This document shows, one piece after another, positions 55,303 to 63,629 of a stretch of DNA of 64,000 nt (the stretch's first letter is position 1; every line of letters starts with the position of its first letter). A program made the translations under genes and the position numbers. This DNA comes from CAZXYS01 sp964645005 (GTDB taxonomy: Bacteria; Bacteroidota; Ignavibacteria; Kapaibacteriales; UBA2268): positions 51,757-115,756 of the forward strand of contig CAZXYS010000008.1 in assembly GCA_964645005.1 (NCBI GenBank). Direction: 5' to 3'. The notes under the pieces are model-generated. The model made no database searches and was not told the origin of the DNA. It saw only the letters and a program-made list of their open reading frames with translations.

Positions 55303-56325
55303 TTATTCACCATAAGTAGTAATTTCCTGAATTCTATTATTAAGTGCATTTTTAAATTCCTCGACAGTTAAGTTGTTACCAAATCCAAATTCATTTTCGG
55401 GGTCATAAACTTTCCCATCAATGATTGGATACATGCCATAAGTCATTGAGCCCTCACCAGCAGCAAACAATGTGTAATAATGAGTTTCATTATCCCTATC
55501 GAAACATACTGTAACCATAACTAAAAAAACTATATATTCTTTGTTTTTTTTAATCCATGGCGTACCTGTGGAATCAATTAATTTTGGATATAGACCTGTC
55601 CAGGGGTATCCATCTTCGCCAATATAAACGCCATCGACATCTGCTTCCCCTCTTGGCCAATCCAATGCGTATTCAAATTGTAAACATTCATTTGGAATGC
55701 TGAATTGCTTATCTTTTCTATTTTTATTTATGTATTGATTATAATTATTACAAGATGGAATTACTCTGCCTTTCATAGTATCAAGAATTTCAGAAGTCAC
55801 AATCATTGCCCTGTTATATATACCTGCTGATGAATCATAGTGCCTAATGGTATCAACCACTCGTACATGAGCTATTATATCCGAATGTACTAAAAGCACA
55901 TTTCCGTATGTTGTATCTAACTCCAGAATTTTTTTTTCAACTTCATCTTCCATTCGTAATAAATGACATGATTGAGAATCTCCGTAATCTCTATAAAGAT
56001 GAAATTTAATTGGATTCCAGTCAACCATTTGGTAATAATATCTCATGATATATTTTATGGTGTCATTATAAGTTTGTCTTTCAAGAAAATCGATCATCTC
56101 ATCATAAGTTGCATTGTGCCTCGCCGAATCGGCTGCTATATATCCAATCATTGCATCAAGTGGCATGTCTGTATCCATTGGTGGTACATAAGGCAATTTT
56201 TCAGCGGAAAATGTCAATCCTTCATAGTCCTGATAGCAGGGCGGATGCTGTGAAAAAACAATGGATGAATTGAAAAAAACAATGATAAAGACCATCATCA
56301 TTTTCATGGTTAAGCTTTTAATCAT
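55303..56325 (-). CDS. Exported protein of unknown function
   Basis: A 340-residue protein with a signal peptide ('MMMVFIIVFFNSSIVFSQ'; ATG 56325 with GAGGT 7 nt upstream). Residues 40-110 are helical and Tyr-rich ('SARHNATYDEMIDFLERQTY'). Residues 135-340 read as a beta-rich domain with 'VLLVHSDIIAHVRVVDT' and 'WIKKNKEYIVFLVMV', resembling the 'cargo-like' domains seen in uncharacterised FCB secreted proteins. No sorting tail is visible and no catalytic motif is evident. It is probably co-transcribed with the downstream protease. Confidence 0.6.
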   Translation of the reverse strand: MIKSLTMKMMMVFIIVFFNSSIVFSQHPPCYQDYEGLTFSAEKLPYVPPMDTDMPLDAMIGYIAADSARHNATYDEMIDFLERQTYNDTIKYIMRYYYQMVDWNPIKFHLYRDYGDSQSCHLLRMEDEVEKKILELDTTYGNVLLVHSDIIAHVRVVDTIRHYDSSAGIYNRAMIVTSEILDTMKGRVIPSCNNYNQYINKNRKDKQFSIPNECLQFEYALDWPRGEADVDGVYIGEDGYPWTGLYPKLIDSTGTPWIKKNKEYIVFLVMVTVCFDRDNETHYYTLFAAGEGSMTYGMYPIIDGKVYDPENEFGFGNNLTVEEFKNALNNRIQEITTYGE

Positions 56326-56543
56326 CTTTTTACCTCATACATAAGTGGTTAATTTTTAAAAAAAGCCGCTTTTTTAATTTGTGTATGTCCGACTAATTGC
56401 TAGCTTTTAAAAAAAAAAAGACACTACCAAATATTTTTGCTGTTTTTTGGATTTTTTTATAAAAAAAGAAATAATTGCTATGGTATTTTGGGAATTATTG
56501 CTAAGGATTAATGCCTACTTCCCAAATTCCGCACCGACACCCT

Positions 56544-56596
56544 GCTTCCCAAATTCCGATTTGGGAAGCACAGTTTCCCGCGAAGTTGCACTTCGT
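56544..56596 (+). repeat. 53-nt two-hairpin element, copy 3
   Basis: GCTTCCCAAAT-TCCG-ATTTGGGAAGC, linker ACAGTTTCCC, GCGAAGT-TGC-ACTTCGT. All 11 pairs of hairpin 1 are Watson-Crick although the arms differ from copy 1 at several positions. A broken left half ('TTCCCAAATTCCG') precedes it at about 56518. Confidence 0.85.
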
Positions 56597-56616
56597 CATG
56601 ATCTCGCGCTATCGCT

Positions 56617-56669
56617 GCAAAGTGCAACTTTGCCGGAAAAAGACATTACTAAATCGGAATTTAGTAATG
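56617..56669 (-). repeat. 53-nt two-hairpin element, copy 4 (inverted)
   Basis: Minus strand: CATTACTAAAT-TCCG-ATTTAGTAATG, linker TCTTTTTCCG, GCAAAGT-TGC-ACTTTGC, exactly 53 nt. It faces copy 3 across 20 nt, so the two form an inverted pair much like a BIME of REP elements. Confidence 0.85.
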
Positions 56670-56685
56670 AGGAATTAAAACCTGA

Positions 56686-56811
56686 CTCATCTGCATAGAC
56701 TTCTTGGAACACGCCTACTACATCGACTACCGCAATGCGCGCCCGAAGTACATCGAAAACTTCTGGGAAATAGTCAACTGGGACTTCGTCCTGAAGAATC
56801 TTGAAAGCTGA
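56686..56811 (+). pseudogene. 3' remnant of an Fe/Mn superoxide dismutase gene
   Basis: The last 41 codons read 'IDFLEHAYYIDYRNARPKYI' then 'ENFWEIVNWDFVLKNLES' and stop. This is the C terminus of Fe/Mn-SOD, including the metal-binding Asp and His of the usual 'DVWEHAYY' (here D-F-L-E-H). Upstream the frame meets a TGA at 56683 and then the two-hairpin repeat copies, so everything 5' of it, about 160 codons, is lost. There is no start codon or ribosome site. The intrinsic terminator behind it survives. Confidence 0.88.
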
Positions 56812-56832
56812 TTAGGTAAGATATTTATAGAT

Positions 56833-56868
56833 AACATCCCGCCGGCGGAAGAGCTGGCGGGATGTTTT
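56833..56868 (+). terminator. Intrinsic terminator left behind the sod remnant
   Basis: ACATCCCGCC (56834-56843) and GGCGGGATGT (56856-56865) form a 10-bp GC-rich stem followed by TTTT. Presumably the original sod terminator; it may also end minus-strand transcripts from 56960. Confidence 0.85.
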
Positions 56869-56959
56869 ATGATACTTAAAAAATTTATGAATAATAAATA
56901 GCTTTGTTAAGTTATAAGTTAACTATGTTTTTAAATATTTGATTTAATCTGATACATAT

Positions 56960-57616
56960 TTAACGAGCAACAACAAGCTTTTTATATACTGTCTTATCGT
57001 TGATAAAATGAAGTTCTACCATATATATCCCATTATTAAGAATGTTAATAGGCATGTCTACATTTTTTAGCGAATTAATATCTTGCTGAGTAAGTAACTT
57101 TCCATTGAAATCCCAAATCCTAACTGATTTTATTTCTAAATAGTCAGAAATAATTTTAATATGATTACTATTAACAGGATTTGGAAATACTCTTACCATA
57201 TTATTTAAGTTTGGTTCATCTTTTTTAGTTAATATAATTTCTTGTTCTTCCGGTAAGATTTCAAAGAAATTATTACTAAACAAAAATATTGAATCCTCAA
57301 CGGAAAAGACTTTAATTTTAAACTTATTACCAGTTGGCTGATTAACAGGGATAGACCATTCATAGATACCCAAGGTATCATCAATATTTGTTGCTATCGT
57401 TGATAAAGAACCTGTATCAGCATTCCAAAGATATATGTTTACATGTCCACCAGTAAAAGTAGCTGTGTTCCAAGATATATAACAATTAGAATTCTGTCTG
57501 CGTTCGATACCATCAGCTCCACCATTTGGAAAAATATTTGAACTCGACGTGTAAGTAAATGTTATAAATAGACATAAAGCTATTAACATTCTAATCGAAA
57601 ACTTATTAAATAACAT
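56960..57616 (-). CDS. Kre9/KNH-like secreted protein with T9SS sorting domain
   Basis: Of two in-frame ATGs (57628, 57616) I choose 57616, since GGAGG lies 6 nt before it. The 218-residue product has a signal peptide to about 26 and one Kre9/KNH-like beta domain ('CYISWNTATFTGGHVNIYL', 'GIYEWSIPVNQPTGNKFKIK'), ending with 'FSNNFFEI'. The tail 'VFPNPVNSNHIKIISDY' to 'YKKLVVAR' is a T9SS sorting domain. Small single-domain cargo of this kind is usually of unknown role. It is 14 nt downstream of the beta-propeller gene. Confidence 0.82.
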   Translation of the reverse strand: MLFNKFSIRMLIALCLFITFTYTSSSNIFPNGGADGIERRQNSNCYISWNTATFTGGHVNIYLWNADTGSLSTIATNIDDTLGIYEWSIPVNQPTGNKFKIKVFSVEDSIFLFSNNFFEILPEEQEIILTKKDEPNLNNMVRVFPNPVNSNHIKIISDYLEIKSVRIWDFNGKLLTQQDINSLKNVDMPINILNNGIYMVELHFINDKTVYKKLVVAR

Positions 57617-57630
57617 TTTGACCTCCATTA

Positions 57631-59856
57631 TTATTTAACTATAAATAATTTTTTCGTTGTTTTATATTTTCTGGTTTTTATCTCTAAGAAATATAAGCCG
57701 TTTGCTAAATCTGATATATCTAATCTTAAAAGGTACGAACTTAAATTCCCTGATTTATTAAAAGTTTTCAAGAATTCACCGTTTTTAGAAAATAAATTAA
57801 TACTAATAAGGAAATTTTCTTGACTTTTAAATTCTAAACTAACTTTTTTACTTGCCGGATTGGGATATAATGTAACATCATTACTATTAGAGGCATTATT
57901 TAAATTCACAGAAGTCAAAGATGGATTGGGCCAAGAAATCAAATTCCCATCTTCAGTTCCGGATATAATAGTTTTGCCGTCAGGAGAGATAGTTGCACAG
58001 TTTTGTATTGAGAACGGTTCATCCCCAATATAATTGACATAGTCATGAAAGTCTAGCTTATATCTTTTATCATTTACTATGTCAAAGATACTAAATGATG
58101 TAGGATCTTCAGCGCTGTAACCGCCGGAAGCCATTGCTGCATATCTACCATCATTGGAAATATCTAAAGACCAAACGCCGCGTTCAAAATCAGGGGTTTC
58201 AATTGATTTTTCCCGGGCAATATCCCAAATACTGTTTGGCGTGATTATATAGTTCATATTCAAAGAGCTATTCACTACAGTTCTTGGTGCAAGCGGCGGG
58301 ATAAAAGCATTATTATCTTCTTCAATTATATTTGTTTGGGGGTTCCATTTAATAAGCGTCGGATTATATCCATTATAGTCGTCAACGGATAATCCGACAA
58401 CTATATTATTATCATCGAAAACAAGCTCAGTTACATAATTATCCAATGTCTCGGATACTTTGAGCAATTCTTTTGTCTTATAATCATATATTCGTATTTT
58501 TCGATCGTCATGGCTGCTGGCGGCAAAAAACTTACCATCCTTGGAGAAAGCAAGATCATCAATATAGTCAGTTTCATCAACCTTGCTAAATTCATTTTTC
58601 CTGAAATCCCAAAAAACAACTGGATTATTAGGACCATAACAATAAAGATATCTATTATCATGAGAAAATATTAACTCCAGAGATCCAATCCCGTAAGGCA
58701 AAGTTGAAGAATAAAGTAGTTCGCCATTTTCCGGATTCAAAATAGAAACTCTACCTTCATCATCGCTTATTATACCAAGAAATTTCCCGTCATTGGAAAA
58801 TTTCATATAATCCACTTCATCGTGGTAAGCTACTAAAGTCTCAACCAATATACCATCGAAATCATATATAGCGGATAATCCTGATTTTTGTTGAGAAACA
58901 ACAATATAGTTACCGTCAATAAAATTAAGAGTTGTTGGTTGAAAAAGATCTACAGAAAATCTTGAAATTATCTCTTTTTTATTAAAATCACGAATTACAA
59001 CGCCTCGATGTGTAGTATCAATATAAGCAATTAAATTTTCTTCGGATAAAAAAGTAAATTGGGTGTTTAGATATGATAATTCGAATTCATCAACGAGTTC
59101 CCAGTTCTTGAGGTTCATGATTTTACATTTATTTATAAAATCTTTCGAAGGATAATCTAATTCTATCGCAGCATAATCCAAATCCTTTATTACTCCAAAG
59201 TAATCTGAGAAGTATTTCAAGTCTTTCTTTAAAACATATTCTTGCTTTTTCAGATCATAGATATGTAAATAAGCCCCATCATGATATATTATCAATGAAT
59301 CCATGATACTAATACCGTTACAATCTATAAAGTTGGAATTTAATGGTAACTTTTTAATAAAGTCTCCTGTATTTAAATCCCAAATGTGTACACTCTCATA
59401 AGGAGCATCCTTTTCCGACTCCCCATACGCAGCAAGTAAACCATCTTCAAAATTAATATCATAGATTAATCTTTTATCTACAGTATATGTTAAAATGAAA
59501 TTATTATTGTTTTCATTTTTTAATATGTGCCTTTTTATTAAAGTGAAATTTTCTATATCCCAAATTTCGAGAGTATCGTCTTTAATGGTATACATTTCAG
59601 ACTTTTCATGATTAAAAAAAGGGTTGAATGTTGGTGAAGTTTGAATCATATGTTTTAAATTTCCTGATTGAATATCTACGACATGCGCTCTAGCCGAACC
59701 ATAAAATACAAACATATTATTGTTAGTATCTACTTTGAAATGACTAGCATCATTAAAAAAATTGGTGCCTGCTTTAATCCAATTGGGTTCTTGTGAGTGA
59801 AGAGGGATTGTTATATTTACTGCTATCAAAATAATTAATAGTGATTTGAATCTCAT
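57631..59856 (-). CDS. Secreted WD40-like beta-propeller protein with T9SS tail
   Basis: A 741-residue protein with signal peptide ('LIILIAVNITIPLHSQ'; ribosome site AAAGGAGT before ATG 59856). WD40/YVTN-like blades recur: 'FSNDGKFLGIISDDEGRVSI', 'FSHDNRYLYCYGPNNPVVFW', 'FSKDGKFFAASSHDDRKIRI' and 'SPDGKTIISGTEDGNLISW'. They form at least two propellers across residues 30-650. The end 'LYPNPASKKVSLEF' to 'TTKKLFIVK' is a T9SS tail. It probably binds partners or glycans at the surface. It lies between the Kre9-like and SbsA-Ig genes in one transcript direction. Confidence 0.83.
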   Translation of the reverse strand: MRFKSLLIILIAVNITIPLHSQEPNWIKAGTNFFNDASHFKVDTNNNMFVFYGSARAHVVDIQSGNLKHMIQTSPTFNPFFNHEKSEMYTIKDDTLEIWDIENFTLIKRHILKNENNNNFILTYTVDKRLIYDINFEDGLLAAYGESEKDAPYESVHIWDLNTGDFIKKLPLNSNFIDCNGISIMDSLIIYHDGAYLHIYDLKKQEYVLKKDLKYFSDYFGVIKDLDYAAIELDYPSKDFINKCKIMNLKNWELVDEFELSYLNTQFTFLSEENLIAYIDTTHRGVVIRDFNKKEIISRFSVDLFQPTTLNFIDGNYIVVSQQKSGLSAIYDFDGILVETLVAYHDEVDYMKFSNDGKFLGIISDDEGRVSILNPENGELLYSSTLPYGIGSLELIFSHDNRYLYCYGPNNPVVFWDFRKNEFSKVDETDYIDDLAFSKDGKFFAASSHDDRKIRIYDYKTKELLKVSETLDNYVTELVFDDNNIVVGLSVDDYNGYNPTLIKWNPQTNIIEEDNNAFIPPLAPRTVVNSSLNMNYIITPNSIWDIAREKSIETPDFERGVWSLDISNDGRYAAMASGGYSAEDPTSFSIFDIVNDKRYKLDFHDYVNYIGDEPFSIQNCATISPDGKTIISGTEDGNLISWPNPSLTSVNLNNASNSNDVTLYPNPASKKVSLEFKSQENFLISINLFSKNGEFLKTFNKSGNLSSYLLRLDISDLANGLYFLEIKTRKYKTTKKLFIVK

Positions 59857-59877
59857 TTTGTACTCCTTTAATAATTT

Positions 59878-62784
59878 TTAAATATCTCCTAATATAATTT
59901 TAATTCGCACTCCTACTTTATTTTCGCCACACCAAACCGGTAGTCCCAAACTAATAAATTGAGAAGCCCCAGTATTGTGACTTTCCCTTTTTTGCTTCAA
60001 GTATAATCCATTTTCGCCCACTCCCCAATTATCCCAATTTATTGTTCTGTAAGTAAGTTCATTATCAATAATTATATATTCATATTCTTGTTTATTTAAG
60101 GAATTGTCAGTTTGAGAAAGATAAAAATGAACAAATCCCATAGTTCTATCATCGCGTTTTTCTTTCATAATTGTAATCGCAACATCTAAAGCCTTATCAG
60201 CAATATTATACCAATCTATACCACTGTTTGGTGGTTCTTCTTCAGGATTCTCTTCGTCTTTGTTCATTTTTTTCATTTCAGTCAGTACTGAATCCTTGAT
60301 GTCTTCTAATATCTCAGCAAATTTATCTACTAGTGTGCCATTATTGTAATCTATCCAATGAAAAGTCGAATGGATATGGGTATTTTGTTTTAGTTGATCA
60401 ACTATGATTAAAGGTCTTTCATCTGTAAAATAATCACCTACCCCTAGATCTTTTTCATCAACTGATTCAGGATATCTAAGCGTTTCAACATTATATGTGA
60501 TTCTACCTTCTTCATCATGCCCCCATGCATCGGGATCATCAGTATTTACATAAGCACCAGTTTCTCTTAATCCGGTTATTTCATGAATATTTACATCTGG
60601 TACTCCAGCTTTGCCCAAGAACCATTTATCTCCATCATCACCATGATTTGTAAATACAAATCCTTTAACCAGTAATCCTGGCAATGCGGTAATCCCGTTA
60701 AAATTATTTGGATTATCTAACTGCCTTTGAAGATTAGCAAGTGGTTCGTCCGATTCGTTTTTAATTCTATTTTGAGAATTAACGTAATTATTAATCTGTA
60801 TTTGAAAACTTTGCATGTGACACATCCATCTTTCATCCTCGTCATTTTCATCAGTTCGTAATAATATTTCTGCAACCCTTCCATTTTCAAGCAGTTCGGC
60901 ATTATAACGGTCTATACTATATGGTGGCTTAAATCTAACACCATAATCTGATACAAAAGAAACATTATCAGGTCTTTTATTAGTTGATTTTAAATAAACG
61001 TCCTTAATTATAATGTTTTTCGGTAATGTTGAAGGATCTACAGCATCTGAGAAGCCAAATCTAATTTTAGAAGTATATTTGTGATATTCTCTAATATGCT
61101 GAGGATGATATGGCATTTGAAAATGCAAACCCATACCAGAATTCATTCTTTCAGTATTGTTTCGCCATTTATCATATCCCGTAGGCACTTGTCCATCCTC
61201 TGGATCCGGAGAATATTTAATCCACAATTTTGTAGGATCAGGAGGCTGATCACCATCAGATTCATCAGTATTATCTTTCCAACGACGAGTTCTGTAAATA
61301 CTTATATAGTTAAGCCTGAAACCACTAGAAAAAATGTGATTTGATTTTTTATCTTCATCCATAGTTACCATTATAATTTGATCATCACCAGGTTTCAGTG
61401 GACCAGAAGTATATCCTGCAGCATCGTTCCATTCATTAATTGTGTATCCGTAGCTTTCATTGACTGTTGGATAGATTTCTATTTCTTGTCCATGATAATA
61501 ATAAACTGTATATGTCATTTTTGTCACTATATTTTGACCATCTTCATCTGTTCCCCATTCTCGTAAAGGGTAAGTATAATCAAGTCTTAAATTCCCTGAT
61601 TCCATTTCCCTAAATCCTATATTTTTATTAATTTTTTTAGAAGGATGAGGATTTGACCTAATAGTTAATATATTTGATGATGGTACTCTTACATTTTGAC
61701 CATTATGTGTTACTGTTATTTCATATTCATACTTACAAACTTTCCGTCTAATCAATAAAGTCATATAATTAGTACAATTATACATGTAAGTAGATGTACT
61801 ATACTGAGTACTTAAGTTGTATCCAACTCGACCATCAAAGTCATAAAGTCCCATTGTTCCACCTGAAGGACCAACTTTTGCTTGATACCAAGAAATTTCA
61901 TAGTCTTCATCACCAATTTCAGCAACTAAGTTTCCAGTTAATGGAATTTGTGGAAAATCAATAGAACCAGTAGCATCTGTCTTAGTCCCATTTAAAACGA
62001 TATTCACACCATTAATTTGTAGAGTTTGAAAAACTGTTCTAACATCAATATTATTATCAGGTTTATCATGGTCATGATATTCAACGTGTACAACAAATCG
62101 TGAATTGTAGCAAAGTTGTGGCCAATAATCAACATAAGGATTTAGATGAGTGTTCCCTGATTGAAATGTTGCAGGATCAACTTTTGGTTCTCTTTCAATG
62201 ATGCATACAGGTTCACTTTCTCCATCATAAGTAGTGTCAGGGCTTTGCCATTCAATAAATCTTCTTCCATCACAGAGATTCAAATATACTACAACAGGTT
62301 TATCTGCAAACTTTTTATAAGTATAAGTATACTGATCGATTGAATCCAGATAACCCGTAACTGTATAATATGAACAAGTATCCTCATAGTCATCTCCTTC
62401 AGGTGTATGAACAATAATTGTACTTAACGAAACTGTATCAACAGGGATACGTTCGTATTTAGCAACAAAATTACGATATTTCAAATCATCACAATTTGGT
62501 GTATATGTTATGCTGTGATGATTAATTAAACAACTCTCATCTATATCCCCTTCCCAATGTGAGAAGTAAAAATCACCATGTGTTAGAGGCACCTCATAGA
62601 CCACAGTATCCCCTGAGTTTACAACTCTCTCAGAGTATCCTCTCAATTCCATACATGCTTCAGGTAGAGTATCTAAGGGATTTTCTGCTTCAGTCGTTAC
62701 AAGAACTATACTTCTATCTAGAACGGACATTCTATATTCTTTATTATAACTATATATTGCCATGTATACTATACATATCAACAT
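59878..62784 (-). CDS. Large SbsA-Ig/InlB-like repeat protein, probably the 3' part of a frameshifted gene
   Basis: The frame encodes 968 residues but has no signal peptide. Early segments look like divergent InlB-type B repeats ('GDFYFSHWEGDIDES ... FVAKYERIP', 'DGRRFIEW'). An SbsA-like Ig unit follows ('KIRFGFSDAVDPSTLPKNII', about 645) and a long unique C-terminal half ends without a T9SS tail. The frame overlaps the upstream gene (62750-63544) by 35 nt in a different frame. Candidate internal starts (62784, 62763, 62730) have no ribosome site. I infer one original exported protein of about 1230 residues, split by a shift near 62750-62765. Confidence 0.65.
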   Translation of the reverse strand: MLICIVYMAIYSYNKEYRMSVLDRSIVLVTTEAENPLDTLPEACMELRGYSERVVNSGDTVVYEVPLTHGDFYFSHWEGDIDESCLINHHSITYTPNCDDLKYRNFVAKYERIPVDTVSLSTIIVHTPEGDDYEDTCSYYTVTGYLDSIDQYTYTYKKFADKPVVVYLNLCDGRRFIEWQSPDTTYDGESEPVCIIEREPKVDPATFQSGNTHLNPYVDYWPQLCYNSRFVVHVEYHDHDKPDNNIDVRTVFQTLQINGVNIVLNGTKTDATGSIDFPQIPLTGNLVAEIGDEDYEISWYQAKVGPSGGTMGLYDFDGRVGYNLSTQYSTSTYMYNCTNYMTLLIRRKVCKYEYEITVTHNGQNVRVPSSNILTIRSNPHPSKKINKNIGFREMESGNLRLDYTYPLREWGTDEDGQNIVTKMTYTVYYYHGQEIEIYPTVNESYGYTINEWNDAAGYTSGPLKPGDDQIIMVTMDEDKKSNHIFSSGFRLNYISIYRTRRWKDNTDESDGDQPPDPTKLWIKYSPDPEDGQVPTGYDKWRNNTERMNSGMGLHFQMPYHPQHIREYHKYTSKIRFGFSDAVDPSTLPKNIIIKDVYLKSTNKRPDNVSFVSDYGVRFKPPYSIDRYNAELLENGRVAEILLRTDENDEDERWMCHMQSFQIQINNYVNSQNRIKNESDEPLANLQRQLDNPNNFNGITALPGLLVKGFVFTNHGDDGDKWFLGKAGVPDVNIHEITGLRETGAYVNTDDPDAWGHDEEGRITYNVETLRYPESVDEKDLGVGDYFTDERPLIIVDQLKQNTHIHSTFHWIDYNNGTLVDKFAEILEDIKDSVLTEMKKMNKDEENPEEEPPNSGIDWYNIADKALDVAITIMKEKRDDRTMGFVHFYLSQTDNSLNKQEYEYIIIDNELTYRTINWDNWGVGENGLYLKQKRESHNTGASQFISLGLPVWCGENKVGVRIKIILGDI

Positions 62785-63544
62785 TTAGCAAATAGGAAGA
62801 GCCCTCAGAAAGAGATTGATTAGGAATAATTTCAACATAGGTGCTATCATCTCCAAAAGAAATATATGTTTGTAAAGTATCTAATTCATATTTATGTGAA
62901 AGAGAATCGATTGCTATTTCAGTTCCAAATTTCCTTAATAGGAACATATTATCAACAATATCTAAACTGAAATCTAACTTTCTATTAAAATATACTTTTA
63001 TAGTATCATCACAATGAATTTGATTAGTTGAATCAAATGAGGTATTTACAACATGATAAGGCGCTTTAATTGTTTTAAATAATGAATAGAATGTTTGAGG
63101 ACTTGATACTGTATCATATCCTGATGGTAAAGTAGAATCTGGTTTAAGAAATTTTAAATTATCATTAAAAATTACTGTATAATCAGTATCATATTCCAAT
63201 TCCAGTAATACTTTAATGCTAATCTTATTGGTATCCGTGAAAGTGGCTGAACAAGGATGGGAAACCAATTGGCGTAGAGTATCAGGTAAATTATCATAAA
63301 AGTCTGTTTCAATCAAATATAAATTTGGTGTTTCTGTATCAGACGTTGTGTCAGGAAACACTAATGGTGAAATTGAAATAAATGAGCTTGTATCGATTTT
63401 ATAATCTGTAGAAAATCTAAGAAAAGTCTGGATAGAGACGTCATCCTGATTATTATTTGGGAATTCGTTATGAATTAAATCCTCTGCATTTAATAATATG
63501 GTGTTGAAAATTAATGCAAGCGCTAAAATAAAATAATTTCTCAT
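62750..63544 (-). CDS. SbsA-Ig-like exported protein, probably the 5' part of the same gene
   Basis: A 264-residue product with a signal peptide ('MRNYFILALALIFNTILLNA') and GGGAGT before ATG 63544. Two SbsA-Ig-type units are visible: 'FLRFSTDYKIDTSSFISISP ... LELEYDTDYTVIFND' and 'IKVYFNRKLDFSLDIVDN ... IIPNQSLSEGSSYLLNV'. The second unit is cut just where its last strand should continue, and 'IYSYNKEYRMSVLDRSIV' in the next frame supplies a plausible continuation. The stop follows an ATATATA tract, a good slip site. This may be a real frameshift or a sequencing error. Confidence 0.7.
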   Translation of the reverse strand: MRNYFILALALIFNTILLNAEDLIHNEFPNNNQDDVSIQTFLRFSTDYKIDTSSFISISPLVFPDTTSDTETPNLYLIETDFYDNLPDTLRQLVSHPCSATFTDTNKISIKVLLELEYDTDYTVIFNDNLKFLKPDSTLPSGYDTVSSPQTFYSLFKTIKAPYHVVNTSFDSTNQIHCDDTIKVYFNRKLDFSLDIVDNMFLLRKFGTEIAIDSLSHKYELDTLQTYISFGDDSTYVEIIPNQSLSEGSSYLLNVDMYSIHGNI

Positions 63545-63564
63545 TTTTTAACTCCCATTTTGTT

Positions 63565-63626
63565 AAAAAAAATGTCCTTCATATATAAGACAACTTCAAA
63601 CACACTTATAGGACAAACATTTTTTT
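63565..63626 (-). terminator. Probable terminator after the sigma factor gene
   Basis: Long inverted repeat: AAAAAAATGT with ACATTTTTTT outside, GTCC/GGAC and ATAAG/CTTAT inside, then a T tract on the minus strand. It lies between the sigma factor stop and the next start codon. Confidence 0.65.
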
Positions 63627-63629
63627 AAT

